Below, in pieces: positions 17,593 to 26,181 of a stretch of DNA of 64,000 nucleotides (position 1 is the stretch's first letter; the number at the start of each line of letters is the position of its first letter). The position numbers were made by a program, and so were the translations under genes. The stretch spans positions 13,598 to 77,597 of the forward strand of contig JBEAMJ010000012.1 in the NCBI GenBank assembly GCA_041166025.1, given 5' to 3'. The notes below the pieces were generated by a model. It ran no database searches, was not told the origin of the DNA, and worked only from the letters and a program-made list of their open reading frames with translations. The stretch is from UBA7672 sp041166025 (GTDB lineage Bacteria > Pseudomonadota > Alphaproteobacteria > Caulobacterales > Hyphomonadaceae).

Positions 17593-18015
17593 TCAGGGAG
17601 AAGAAGGTGGTTGGGCAGGTACGTCCGGCGAGTGCTGCGAGATGTCGTAGTGGCAGAGCCACTTCTTCGTATCGGGATCGCGCTTCATCACCATGACGAA
17701 GCGAGACGCGTCGGTAGTGGTTTCGCCGCCGCCCTTGGGAGTGGCGTCGGCCCAAGCTCTGCCCGTTACAATGGCGATATCGTGGGAGAGGACATCGATG
17801 TCGTTCACCTCATAGCGGCAGGCCAAGTCGACATAGCGGGGAAAGCTGCCCAGCATCTTTCCGACAACCTCTCTGCCCGTGGCGCCCGGGAGGTTGGCGA
17901 GGAAGAGGCGGGCGTCATTTGTATACAAGGCGCCCATAGCCTCAGCGTCGCCTCTGGGAAAGTTTGCATACCAATCGTGCACATAGTCTTCGAGCTCTCG
18001 GTGAGCGTCCGCCAT
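17593..18015 (-). CDS. SnoaL-like / NTF2-fold protein
   Basis: A small 140-residue protein of the NTF2-like fold, which includes SnoaL cyclases, ketosteroid isomerases and many lyases. Features are an N-terminal helix (LEDYVHDWYANFPRGDAEAMGALY), the NDARLFLANLPG strand and GREVVGKML, then beta strands ending WLCHYDISQHSP. ATG 18015 has a good ribosome-binding site (ggagat); the longer frame would run through the promoter. It faces the esterase at 18140 across a divergent promoter with a TACYNNNNRGTA site. Catalysis cannot be deduced; a hydratase, isomerase or DUF4440-type role is possible. Confidence 0.75.
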   Translation of the reverse strand: MADAHRELEDYVHDWYANFPRGDAEAMGALYTNDARLFLANLPGATGREVVGKMLGSFPRYVDLACRYEVNDIDVLSHDIAIVTGRAWADATPKGGGETTTDASRFVMVMKRDPDTKKWLCHYDISQHSPDVPAQPPSSP

Positions 18016-18083
18016 CGTGCAAATCTCCACGCTCAATCGACGACCCTTTGAGCCGCATCGGAAGGGGCGCGTACCATGGTGTT

Positions 18084-18095
18084 TACTAAAGAGTA
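18084..18095. promoter_or_regulatory. TACYNNNNRGTA palindrome (site 3 of 5)
   Basis: TACTAAAGAGTA lies in the 124-base divergent promoter between the SnoaL-like gene (start 18015) and the esterase (start 18140), about 45-70 bases from each start. It is well placed to control both. Confidence 0.55.
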
Positions 18096-18139
18096 AAAAG
18101 AGATACCTTGCAAGGGGTCCGTTCGTTAGGGGGTTGCCC

Positions 18140-19051
18140 GTGCCGGCTAGCAAAAGCTACGCGAAACTGAAAAAGACCTTCGAGCAAGAGAGGGAGGTCC
18201 GCGAGAAGTTTTCCCAATCGATCGAAGGCGTCCGGGCGGCCATGGATTCGTTTGGAGGGCGTTTTGCTCTCGCGAAGGACATCACCGTTGAGCACCTGAA
18301 CGCCGGAGGTGTGCCGGCCGAGTGGGTGGCGGCGCAGAATTCCCGATCAGAGGTGGTGATACTCTACATCCACGGCGGGTGCTATGTTTCTGGTGCGCCG
18401 CTGACCGTGCGAGAGTGCTGCGCGCGCATCGCGCGCGCAGCGGCGGCGCGCGTGTTGAGCGTCGATTATCGCCTGGCGCCCGAGCACCCATTTCCCGCGC
18501 CGCTTGATGATGTACTCAGCGCATATGGATGGCTTTTGGACCAGGGATACAAAGCCAAAAGCATTGTGATCGCCGGTGAATCAGCGGGCGGCGGGTTGAC
18601 GATCGCGGCGCTTATGAAGATTCGCGACGACGGACGGCTGCCGATGCCCGCGCTGGGCGTTCCCATCTCCCCGTGGATCGACATGACAATGCAGCACGAG
18701 ACGCTGGAGCGAAATGTCGGACGCGATATCGCCAGCGTTGTGCCTTTGCACCTTGGGGCGAAGGCCTATGTCGGTGCTGGGGATCCGCGTGGGCCCTACG
18801 TGTCGCCCCTCTTCGGGGATCTCCGAGGGCTCCCGCCGCTTCTCATTCAAGTTGGAGGCGCGGAAGTCCTACTCGATGACGGCATCGCCATTGCACACAA
18901 GGCGCGGAGAGAGGGCGTAGACGTATCATTTCAGGTTTGGCCAGAAATGTTTCACGTCTGGCACTGGTTTGGGACCGAACTCGACGAAGCGCGTGAGGCG
19001 ATTGAAGAAATCGGCGCGTTCATAAAGTCCAAAATCTCCACCAGCGATTAG
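18140..19051 (+). CDS. alpha/beta-hydrolase, HSL-family esterase
   Basis: A 303-residue carboxylic-ester hydrolase, the third HSL-family member in the window but more distant from the other two. It has the oxyanion motif YIHGGCYVSGA, VDYRLAPEHPFPA, the nucleophile elbow GESAGGGL, SPWIDMT and C-terminal Asp/His in EVLLDDG and FHVWHWF. I assign GTG 18140 as start: a run of G residues lies at ribosome-binding distance, and the palindrome at 18084-18095 would otherwise be inside the coding region. Its stop overlaps that of the convergent acyl-CoA dehydrogenase. Cytoplasmic; substrate unknown. Confidence 0.85.
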   Translation: MPASKSYAKLKKTFEQEREVREKFSQSIEGVRAAMDSFGGRFALAKDITVEHLNAGGVPAEWVAAQNSRSEVVILYIHGGCYVSGAPLTVRECCARIARAAAARVLSVDYRLAPEHPFPAPLDDVLSAYGWLLDQGYKAKSIVIAGESAGGGLTIAALMKIRDDGRLPMPALGVPISPWIDMTMQHETLERNVGRDIASVVPLHLGAKAYVGAGDPRGPYVSPLFGDLRGLPPLLIQVGGAEVLLDDGIAIAHKARREGVDVSFQVWPEMFHVWHWFGTELDEAREAIEEIGAFIKSKISTSD

Positions 19052-20283
19052 ATCGGCACCTCGGAGAACGGAACGGTTTTGTCGATCCGAATGTCTGGCG
19101 GCAGCCCCAAGACACGTTCGGCGACTATGTTTCGTAGAATCTCATCGGTGCCGCCGGCAATTCGGATGCCTGCGCCGAATGTCCACGCATTCTCGACTTC
19201 ACGCCATGCATCCCCCAGCGCTGCCTGGGTCAACAATCCAGACTCGCCCAAGATCTCCATGGCAAGGTAAGCGTTCTGTTGCAGCAGAGGCGCCTTCAGC
19301 ATCTTCAGAATGGACTGTTCTGGGCCTGGCGCCTGACCTTTGGAAAGCGCCGTTTGTCCGCGCGCCGATAAGAGCTGCGCGCCAAACTCGATGAGCCATG
19401 AATCGACAATCTTTTCTGCGATGCGCCAATCGCTTGAGGCGGGCGCGCCGTTCATCGTGTTCGCGTTCGCCAAGTGCAACAGGCCACGCCACCCCAAATC
19501 CCGCGAGCGTCCGCCTATTCCGGCGCGCTCGTGCATCAATGTAGAGAGCGCCACGCTCCAGCCATCATTGACTTGACCCAGCCGGAAGGAATCCGGAACG
19601 CGCACGCCGTTGAAGAAGACCTCGTTGAAGTCGGTCTCATTGGACATCTGGCGGATGGGGCGCACTTCGACGCCATCGGCCCGCATATCGAGGATGAAGA
19701 CCGTCATGCCACGGTGTTTGGGGGCTTTCGGATCGGTACGAGTTGTAATGATTCCGAAGTCGCTAAAATGCGCGCCCGAAGTCCATGTTTTCTGACCTTC
19801 AATAATCCAGCTGTCGCCGTCCTGCTTGGCTGACGTGCGCGCCGCCGCCACATCTGAGCCGCCGGCGGGCTCGGAGAACAATTGGCACCAAATCTCGTCG
19901 CCTCTGATCGCCGCATGTAAGTAACGCGCGCGCTGCTCCTCCGAGCCGTTGTTGAGGATCGTTGGGATGCACATGCCGATGCCGACGCCGAATATTTCAA
20001 CGACGCCGAAGTTCTCGAAATGCGCTTCTTCTTGCAGGTAGATCAGCTGTTCAATGGCGCTCCCGCCGCGTCCGCCATAGCGACGCGGCAACGTGATCGC
20101 GGCGAACCCGGCCTCCTGCTTTTTCCTTTGAAAGGCCCTGGCAGCGGCAAGTCGTTCGCTCAATGGCGGCGGGGAAATGGCATCCTCTCGGTCCGCCGTG
20201 CCGCGACGCCTGGTAGCGCTCTCGAGCCAAGCTCGGGCTTCCGTGCGAAAGGCAGATTCTGCAGGCGTGTCTTCGAAATCCAT
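19048..20283 (-). CDS. acyl-CoA dehydrogenase, large partner of a heteromeric pair
   Basis: A 411-residue FAD-dependent acyl-CoA dehydrogenase. The N-terminal helical domain contains FAAITLPRRYGGRGGS, the middle beta domain WCQLFSEPAGGSD and EGQKTWTSGAH, and the C-terminal domain LSTLMHERAGIGG. The MCAD-type catalytic YEG segment is replaced by IAGGTDEIL. If the enzyme is active, the base may be the Glu in LMHERA, as in isovaleryl- and long-chain-type enzymes. It is directly followed upstream by a second, shorter dehydrogenase at 20294, ten bases away. Actinobacterial steroid side-chain dehydrogenases (FadE28/FadE29 type) are encoded as such pairs and form alpha2beta2 tetramers. The same arrangement recurs at 40741-43103. 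Confidence 0.9.
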   Translation of the reverse strand: MDFEDTPAESAFRTEARAWLESATRRRGTADREDAISPPPLSERLAAARAFQRKKQEAGFAAITLPRRYGGRGGSAIEQLIYLQEEAHFENFGVVEIFGVGIGMCIPTILNNGSEEQRARYLHAAIRGDEIWCQLFSEPAGGSDVAAARTSAKQDGDSWIIEGQKTWTSGAHFSDFGIITTRTDPKAPKHRGMTVFILDMRADGVEVRPIRQMSNETDFNEVFFNGVRVPDSFRLGQVNDGWSVALSTLMHERAGIGGRSRDLGWRGLLHLANANTMNGAPASSDWRIAEKIVDSWLIEFGAQLLSARGQTALSKGQAPGPEQSILKMLKAPLLQQNAYLAMEILGESGLLTQAALGDAWREVENAWTFGAGIRIAGGTDEILRNIVAERVLGLPPDIRIDKTVPFSEVPI

Positions 20284-20293
20284 GCGTTTGCTC

Positions 20294-21412
20294 TTAGCTA
20301 AGCGTTGACTCGAGTTGTTCGGTAAGCCCTGTCAGGGCGCGCTGCTTCCAAACCGATGTTGGGCCAAGAATGAGCGCTGCATGTCGTGCGCGACGATAGA
20401 AGAGGTGACAGTCCGACTCCCACGTGAACCCGACTCCGCCATGGGTTTGGATGTTCTCTTGCGCGGCAAATGAAAGCGCCTCTGTCGCTGCAAGCCGAGC
20501 CCCGGCCGCCGCCAACTGCAAAGTGTCAGCATCGCTCGCGATGGCCCAAGCCCCATAATATGCGTGAGCGCGGGCGACCTCATTCTTTGCATACACAGCG
20601 GCAAGTTTATGCTTAACCGCTTGATAGGACCCAATCGGTCGTCCGAACGACTTGCGCGTCAGCGCGTAGTCTCTCGCCATCCAAAGGGCGCGATCCGCTG
20701 CGCCCACCTGTTCAAAAGCCAGCAAGACAGCCGCACGGGCCTGAATGGTTTCCCATGCACGCCAGTCAGCCGTTCCAAGCGGCTCAGCTCTCGCGGCTTC
20801 GAAGGTCAGCTCAGCAACAGGGCGCGATGGGTCAAGACTTTCGAGTTCTCTGCGATGAACGCCGGTAGCGTTGAGTTCGCACAACGTGAGGATAGGCGCC
20901 GCGCGATCCGTTGCCGCGAGAACGATCGCGAGGTCAGCAACCACACCATCAAGTACAGGCGCCTTGGCGCCCCACAACGAGTCCTTCAAGAATTGAGTTC
21001 GGACAGTTGTCTGCATGAGCTCGACGCCGCGCTCCGGCGCCGCCCAAGTCCCGATGATCGACCCATCGGCAATGCCGGGCAGCCAACGCGCCTGTTGTGC
21101 TTCGCTGCCGAACAGCCTGATAGCCTCGCTGCAGACATACGCGGACGACAATGAGGGTACGGGCGCAAGCGAACGGCCTACTTCTGCGGCCGCAGTGCAA
21201 AGGTCTAGAGGACTCAAACCGAGCCCGCCGTGTTCGCTGGGGATGGTTACGGCCTGAAAGCCGAGTCTCGCCAAACCGCGCCACGCCTTGGCGCTGTAGG
21301 GGATTTGGCCGGCCAGCGTGCTTCGCGCGTCGGCGATCGGGTCGAGCGCATCGAGCATTCTTCTGGTTTGCTCGCCAAAGGCCTTCTGCTCGTCGGAAAA
21401 GTCGAAATTCAT
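20294..21412 (-). CDS. acyl-CoA dehydrogenase, small partner of a heteromeric pair
   Basis: A 372-residue acyl-CoA dehydrogenase-like protein with a shortened middle domain. The substrate/FAD-loop motif typical of full enzymes is weak here (GTWAAPERGVELM). The C-terminal half is well conserved: MARDYALTRKSFGRPIGSYQAVKHKLA, ENIQTHGGVGFTWESDCHLFYRRA. That pattern matches the FadE29-like subunit of heteromeric steroid acyl-CoA dehydrogenases. It is translated just before its partner (gap ten bases) and after the SCP2-type thiolase. Its nearest relative in the window is 40741-41886. Confidence 0.88.
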   Translation of the reverse strand: MNFDFSDEQKAFGEQTRRMLDALDPIADARSTLAGQIPYSAKAWRGLARLGFQAVTIPSEHGGLGLSPLDLCTAAAEVGRSLAPVPSLSSAYVCSEAIRLFGSEAQQARWLPGIADGSIIGTWAAPERGVELMQTTVRTQFLKDSLWGAKAPVLDGVVADLAIVLAATDRAAPILTLCELNATGVHRRELESLDPSRPVAELTFEAARAEPLGTADWRAWETIQARAAVLLAFEQVGAADRALWMARDYALTRKSFGRPIGSYQAVKHKLAAVYAKNEVARAHAYYGAWAIASDADTLQLAAAGARLAATEALSFAAQENIQTHGGVGFTWESDCHLFYRRARHAALILGPTSVWKQRALTGLTEQLESTLS

Positions 21413-21525
21413 TATAGTAGCGGCGATGAAAAAAGGGGAGATGGCGGGTTCGTGGGCAGAAGTGTGGCGCTTGGGGGAGGAGGTCCCGCACGCTCAGCGC
21501 CCTCGTCATCTCCCCTGAGTAAGAC

Positions 21526-22710
21526 CTAGGCAGCGGCCTTGTACACGGTGACGACGGCGGCGCCCGGAACGCCGATATTGTGCTGCAGCGCCACTCTGGC
21601 GCCTTCCACCTGACGCTTGGCCGCCTGGCCGCGGATGTGCCACACCAGCTCCACGCACTGCGCGATGCCCGTCGCGCCGATTGGGTGGCCTTTTGACATA
21701 AGCCCGCCGGACGGATTGACGACAACCTTGCCGCCGTAGGTGTTGTCACCGTCATTGACGAAACGCGTGGCATCGCCTTCGCCGCAAAGGCCCAAAGCCT
21801 CGTAAGCGACCACTTCGTTAGGGGTGAAGCAATCATGAAGTTCGACGACATGCGCGTCCTCCGGACCAATGCCCGCTGCTTCATAGGCGATCTTGGCCGC
21901 TCGCCGCGCATAGTCCTGACCGACCACATTGCGCGCGCTTTCGAAGAGCGTCTCGGTGTCGGTCGCCATTCCCTGGCCAGCAATCTCGACGAGGTTGGAG
22001 ATGCCGTTCTGCTTGGCGAAACGATTGCTCATGATGACGACAGCGGCGGCGCCGCAAGTGGGGGGGCAGCACATCAGGCGCGTCAGACTTTCTCCGTAGA
22101 CCACGGGCGAGGCCATGACGTCTTCGACCGTCAATGGCGTGGTGAACAGCGCATACGGGTTGTTGGCGGCATGCCGACGCGACTTCACAGCGACCTTGGC
22201 AAAGAGGTCCGGTGAGGCTCCGTACTTCTCAAGGTACTCAAAACCGGCGGAGCCAAACAGCATGGGCGCGCCTAAGCCGGGTTCGGTATTGGGTCGCACC
22301 TTTAATAGCGCGTGCAAAACCACACGCCCGGGCGAGGTTCGGTCATCCCAGTGCGCCTTGAGCGCACCGGGCTGCATCTGCTCGAACCCAAATGCGAGCG
22401 CGCAATCGATCGCCCCAGACTCAACCGCTTGGCGCGCTAGAAAGATGGCCGTGGACCCGGAAGAGCAGTTGTTGTTCACATTGAAGATCGGGATGCCGGG
22501 GTACCCAACTTGATAAAGCGCCGCCTGCCCGCAAGCGCTATCGCCATAGATGTAGCTCGCATACGCCTGTTGGATTTTGCTCAGTGGCACGCCGGCATCG
22601 GCCAGCGCGGCGGCCACAGCTTTGCCCGCCATGATTTCGTACGGCTCACTGGCGCCCGGTTTCCTGAACTCCACCATAGCGGCGCCGCCAATATAAGCTT
22701 TGTGTGCCAT
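21526..22710 (-). CDS. SCP2/SCPx-type thiolase (lipid-transfer protein family)
   Basis: A 394-residue thiolase of the sterol-carrier-protein-x class. It should split 3-ketoacyl-CoA, and members act on branched or steroid chains. Nucleophile Cys is about residue 82 (NVNNNCSSGST). ELHDCFTPNEVVAYEAL and SKGHPIGATG supply the His residues. ATG 22710 (MAHKAYIGG) follows a good ribosome-binding site (agggaag) and starts the fold; the longer frame adds 63 residues with no counterpart. It heads the minus-strand unit thiolase, dehydrogenase small subunit, dehydrogenase large subunit. The catalytic set is complete, so thiolysis rather than aldolase activity is expected. Confidence 0.9.
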   Translation of the reverse strand: MAHKAYIGGAAMVEFRKPGASEPYEIMAGKAVAAALADAGVPLSKIQQAYASYIYGDSACGQAALYQVGYPGIPIFNVNNNCSSGSTAIFLARQAVESGAIDCALAFGFEQMQPGALKAHWDDRTSPGRVVLHALLKVRPNTEPGLGAPMLFGSAGFEYLEKYGASPDLFAKVAVKSRRHAANNPYALFTTPLTVEDVMASPVVYGESLTRLMCCPPTCGAAAVVIMSNRFAKQNGISNLVEIAGQGMATDTETLFESARNVVGQDYARRAAKIAYEAAGIGPEDAHVVELHDCFTPNEVVAYEALGLCGEGDATRFVNDGDNTYGGKVVVNPSGGLMSKGHPIGATGIAQCVELVWHIRGQAAKRQVEGARVALQHNIGVPGAAVVTVYKAAA

Positions 22711-22866
22711 CCGCTTCCCTGACCTTTGATAGTGGCTCTCGAACATAAAAAATGGGCGGTTCTCCGTATGTGGCCAAATCAGCCAACATCTCCAGGAAAT
22801 CGCGACACGGCGGTGCGCGACCAAGATCGAGGCAGGGGAGCTCTGATGGCGGCGTCCCAAAATGCT

Positions 22867-22879
22867 GGACCTGAGGTCC
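22867..22879. promoter_or_regulatory. palindrome in the thiolase/isomerase divergent promoter
   Basis: GGACCT-G-AGGTCC has perfect 6-base arms around a single base, 69 bases before the crotonase start at 22948 and inside the divergent promoter shared with the thiolase operon. An operator role is plausible; nothing more is shown. Confidence 0.3.
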
Positions 22880-22947
22880 TGGTTTGCCCTGGAGGTCATA
22901 TTGGGTGTCCACCATGAGTGGTCGTCTGAGTTTTCACGGGGTCAAGA

Positions 22948-23733
22948 ATGAGCGATCCGTCAGGGTTTATCCGCGTGCAACAAGAAGGCGCCGTGGGAAC
23001 AATCGTGTTGGCGCGACCCGAACGCCGCAATGCCTTGAAATCGGTGATGTACGGGGAAATCGCTGACGCGATCAGAGGTTTTCAAGCGGACGATAGCGTC
23101 AACGCAATCGTCATCCGGGGAGAGGGGCGTGACTTCTGCGCGGGCAACGACATCTCGGATTTCGACGCGTTTGGAAAGGCCGTAGAGAGGACTGGCATCG
23201 ACCCGCAGAGCATTGTCTCCCGCAAGACGCCCAGCATCGACCTCGTCTATGTCCTGATGGAGCTAGATAGGCCTCTCATCGCTTGTGTGCAGGGGAACGC
23301 GGTTGGCTTCGGGGCTACGATGTTGCTGCATTGCGATGTGGTGATCGCCGAGCCCGACGCGAAGCTTCGCTATCCGTTCGTAGATTTGGCGATGGTGCCG
23401 GAGGCGGGGTCTTCACTGCTGATGCGGCAGCGTTTGGGATACCTCAAGGCGGCGGACATACTCTTCAATGCCCGGTCGGTTTCGGCGGAGGAGGGGCTTG
23501 CGCTGGGGCTGTTCTCGGAAATTGTAGGGTCCGCCGCCAGCGCAGCGCGTGGCGCAGAGATTGCGGCGGCGTTATCGAATAAACCGCCCAAGGCATTGCG
23601 AGCGACGAAAAGGCTCATGATGCGCGACTCCGAGCCGTTGAGTGATCGGGTGACGGAGGAGTTTCGTGTGATAGCTGAGCGCACAAGTTCACCGGAAGCG
23701 CGCTCCGTTTTCGCGAGAATGCTGAAGAAATAG
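22948..23733 (+). CDS. enoyl-CoA isomerase-like crotonase
   Basis: A 261-residue crotonase-fold protein. The oxyanion loop is DFCAGNDISDF. The first catalytic segment reads GNAVGFGATMLLHCDVVIA, so the hydratase Glu is replaced by Thr, while the second segment AMVPEAGSS keeps a Glu. This pattern (GFGATMLLHCD ... VPEAGSS) is that of delta3,delta2-enoyl-CoA isomerases, which move a double bond so that beta-oxidation can continue. The next gene, nine bases on, looks like a 2,4-dienoyl-CoA reductase, which supports that reading. It is divergent from the SCP2-type thiolase. Confidence 0.85.
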   Translation: MSDPSGFIRVQQEGAVGTIVLARPERRNALKSVMYGEIADAIRGFQADDSVNAIVIRGEGRDFCAGNDISDFDAFGKAVERTGIDPQSIVSRKTPSIDLVYVLMELDRPLIACVQGNAVGFGATMLLHCDVVIAEPDAKLRYPFVDLAMVPEAGSSLLMRQRLGYLKAADILFNARSVSAEEGLALGLFSEIVGSAASAARGAEIAAALSNKPPKALRATKRLMMRDSEPLSDRVTEEFRVIAERTSSPEARSVFARMLKK

Positions 23734-23741
23734 GCACGCAA

Positions 23742-24518
23742 GTGGTCGCCCCTAGCCATATCAATCGCCGTGGGCTGAGTTTCGATTTTTCGGCCAAGTC
23801 GGTTTTTGTGGCTGGTGGCACCTCGGGCATCAATCTCGGCATCGCCAAAGCGTTTGCGGAAGCCGGCGCTTCCGTAGGCGTAATCAGCCGCAGCCAAGAC
23901 AAGGTTGATGCTGCCGTGGAGGCGCTCGCCGAGTTAGAGGCGAGAGCCTACGGCTGGTCAGCGGACGTTCGCAATGCGGAAGCTGTGGACGCTGCGGTGG
24001 ACGCGTTTGCTGGCGCTGTTGGCGGCATCGATATTGTTGTCTCAGGCGCCGCTGGCAATTTTCTTGCGCTAGCCAAAGACCTATCCAGCAATGGTTTTAA
24101 GACCGTCGTCGATATTGATTTGTTGGGCACCTTCAATGTGATGAAAGCCGCGTATCCGCGCCTCAATAAACCCGGCGCCTGTCTGATCAATATCTCCGCG
24201 CCACAGGCGTATATGCCCATCGAGCGCCAGGTGCATGCTTGCGCTGCGAAAGCGGGCATTGATCAAGTGACCCGGGTGTTGGCCAAGGAATGGGGCCCAG
24301 AGGGCGTGCGGGTGAATTCGATTTCGCCTGGGCCAATCGCGGGAACCGAGGGGCTGGAGCGCCTCGCGCCGAACGATGACGCCGTTGTGGAAAGCGTGCC
24401 GTTGCGTCGGCTCGGCACGCGTGACGACATTGCCGCCATGGCGATGTTCTTGGCGTCGGATGCAGGGGCCTTCATATCGGGGGCTGTGATCCCTGTAGAT
24501 GGCGGTTGGGGGTTGTGA
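23742..24518 (+). CDS. 2,4-dienoyl-CoA reductase-like SDR
   Basis: A 258-residue SDR. The nucleotide motif is VAGGTSGINLGIA, AAGNF replaces the usual NNAG, and SPGPIAGTEG follows. The YxxxK motif is absent: the segment is VHACAAKAG, with Lys kept and Tyr missing. Mitochondrial and peroxisomal 2,4-dienoyl-CoA reductases have this same non-classical pattern (AAGNF, SxxxK, PGPI), which is the main reason for the call. It would reduce dienoyl-CoA with NADPH. The frame starts at GTG 23742, nine bases after the isomerase-like gene; no ATG lies nearby. It ends 22 bases before the convergent MFS gene. Confidence 0.82.
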   Translation: MVAPSHINRRGLSFDFSAKSVFVAGGTSGINLGIAKAFAEAGASVGVISRSQDKVDAAVEALAELEARAYGWSADVRNAEAVDAAVDAFAGAVGGIDIVVSGAAGNFLALAKDLSSNGFKTVVDIDLLGTFNVMKAAYPRLNKPGACLINISAPQAYMPIERQVHACAAKAGIDQVTRVLAKEWGPEGVRVNSISPGPIAGTEGLERLAPNDDAVVESVPLRRLGTRDDIAAMAMFLASDAGAFISGAVIPVDGGWGL

Positions 24519-24540
24519 GCGCTGCAACGCCCTGCGGGCG

Positions 24541-26136
24541 TCATTCATGGTGGACGAAACGCCTTGGCTCAACAGGCGCCGTGCTGAAGCGTAGAGCATT
24601 TTCTCGGAGCGCTTGATCGGCGACCGTGAGCCGCGACTGCCTCCGCAAGTGCTCGGTCCAGTTGAGGGCCTCAAACCGTTCCATCCATAACTCGCCATCT
24701 TCGAGATCTTGGAGCAGCGCCCAGCGGCGTGCGCCGTCACGCAGTCGTATCCGCCTCAGCGTTTGCATTGCCGCTTTGAATTCCTCGACTTCTCCAGGCG
24801 GCACGCGATATTCAAGCGCCACTGTAATCCGTCCCTCGTGGAGTGATTGAGGGATTTGCGGGAGCCCAAGTACACCATCATCGATTGGCGCCCACTCAAG
24901 CTCGTCACCCAGTACAAGCGGAATCGACCGAGTCTGAAAAAGCAGCACGGCGAGAGCGCCGCTGGCGCAGAGTAGCGATCCGCCGACGCCGACTTGCTCG
25001 GCGAGCGCGCCCCAAACGAGACTGCCGAGCGCCAGCCCGCCGGCTAGCGTGATCTGAAAGGCGGCCGCGGTGCGTCCCGCCATCCAGTGCGGCGCATTCA
25101 ACTGGACGCTGACGGCCAATGGCGTGAGGAAGGCAACCCAGGTAGCCCCCGAGGCGGCAAAGGCAAATGTCGTGAGTGCTGGATGCACATTCGCGCCAAT
25201 CAGCGCGAGGCATGCAACCATTCCCAACCCGGAAACGAGCGCAATTTGGTTCGGTTCGAGGAACAACCGAAGGCGCGCGCTCACGAAGGCGGAGGCGATT
25301 GCGCCGAAGCCAAAAGCGGCAAGCAGCAAGCCAAGCGTTCCCGGGCCTCCGCCAAGCAACGCAGTGGCGACCAATGGCGGAAAAGCCAGGATTATGCCCG
25401 CACAGAGCGCAAACACGCCTGTCCTCAGCAAGACATCGATGATCGCGGGCGATAGAGTAATGTAGCGAGCGCCGGTTCGGATGCCCTCGAGAAGAGGCTC
25501 CGGGGGCAGCGCATGAGCCGACGCAGACGGCTTCCAAAGACATATCACCACGCAGAGAACCACGGCGCCGATGGCGCCAACTAGGATCGCTGGTCCAGCG
25601 CCCGCAAGGGCGACGATAAGGCCGCCTATTGCCGGTCCGATGGTCCGCGAGAAGTTGAGAGATAAACTGCCAAGCCCTACGGCTGCCGGCATTTTATCAC
25701 GGGCCACCAGGGCGCCGAGTGCGGCCTGGGCTGAGGGGCCGTAGAAGGCGAGCGCCGCGCCGTTGACGGTAGCGAGCACTAATATCAACAACACCGACAC
25801 GTGGCCCCAGATCGCGGCGACAGCAAGCAAGGCCGAAGACGCCAGCAGAACAATCTGAGCGCCGAGCATGACGAGGCGGCGATCAATGCTATCGGCAAGG
25901 GCGCCGGCGAAAAAAGAGAGGAGAATGATCGGGAGACAGCTTGCGGTCTGCAACGCGGCAATGATCGTGGGAGCGTCGTTGATCGAGATCAGCAGCCACG
26001 CCACGCCAACGGCCTGTACCGTATTCAACAACGTCGCGACAAAGGAGGCCGTCCAGAAGGCGGCGAACGCGGGCGTGCGCAGCGGCGCCAGCGCCGAGTG
26101 GCGCTCGCGGTTTACGCTGGTCGTCGACGCCGTCAC
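24541..26136 (-). CDS. MFS exporter (MFS_3 / EntS-like) with C-terminal soluble domain
   Basis: A 531-residue inner-membrane transporter. Residues 1 to about 410 hold about twelve helices of the DHA3/EntS-like group (FAAFWTASFVATLLNTVQAVGVAWLL, FFAGALADSIDRRLVML). The last ~110 residues are soluble and resemble a dimeric alpha-beta barrel (ALEYRVPPGEVEEFKAAMQ, DGARRWALLQD, EHLRRQSRLT). This extension is known in the MFS_3 family. It closes the seven-gene minus-strand unit, 45 bases after the MFE-2-type SDR. It may export a toxic intermediate or excess acid. The substrate is not deducible. Confidence 0.88.
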   Translation of the reverse strand: MTASTTSVNRERHSALAPLRTPAFAAFWTASFVATLLNTVQAVGVAWLLISINDAPTIIAALQTASCLPIILLSFFAGALADSIDRRLVMLGAQIVLLASSALLAVAAIWGHVSVLLILVLATVNGAALAFYGPSAQAALGALVARDKMPAAVGLGSLSLNFSRTIGPAIGGLIVALAGAGPAILVGAIGAVVLCVVICLWKPSASAHALPPEPLLEGIRTGARYITLSPAIIDVLLRTGVFALCAGIILAFPPLVATALLGGGPGTLGLLLAAFGFGAIASAFVSARLRLFLEPNQIALVSGLGMVACLALIGANVHPALTTFAFAASGATWVAFLTPLAVSVQLNAPHWMAGRTAAAFQITLAGGLALGSLVWGALAEQVGVGGSLLCASGALAVLLFQTRSIPLVLGDELEWAPIDDGVLGLPQIPQSLHEGRITVALEYRVPPGEVEEFKAAMQTLRRIRLRDGARRWALLQDLEDGELWMERFEALNWTEHLRRQSRLTVADQALRENALRFSTAPVEPRRFVHHE

Positions 26137-26181
26137 GCGAGCAATTCTTTCGTAAGAGACGCCTTTGGGGCCGCCTGCACC

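Noticed and set aside
20949..21983. 344-residue open frame on the - strand
   Set aside because: It overlaps the C-terminus of the SCP2-type thiolase and the N-terminus of the dehydrogenase in another frame; both of those have clear catalytic motifs, and this one is Arg/Ser-rich without any.
22223..22236. TACTTCTCAAGGTA, resembling the TACYNNNNRGTA sites
   Set aside because: The spacing between TAC and GTA is eight instead of six and it lies inside the thiolase gene.
24905..25543. 212-residue open frame within the MFS exporter
   Set aside because: Same-strand shadow of the transporter frame with Arg/Cys-rich composition.
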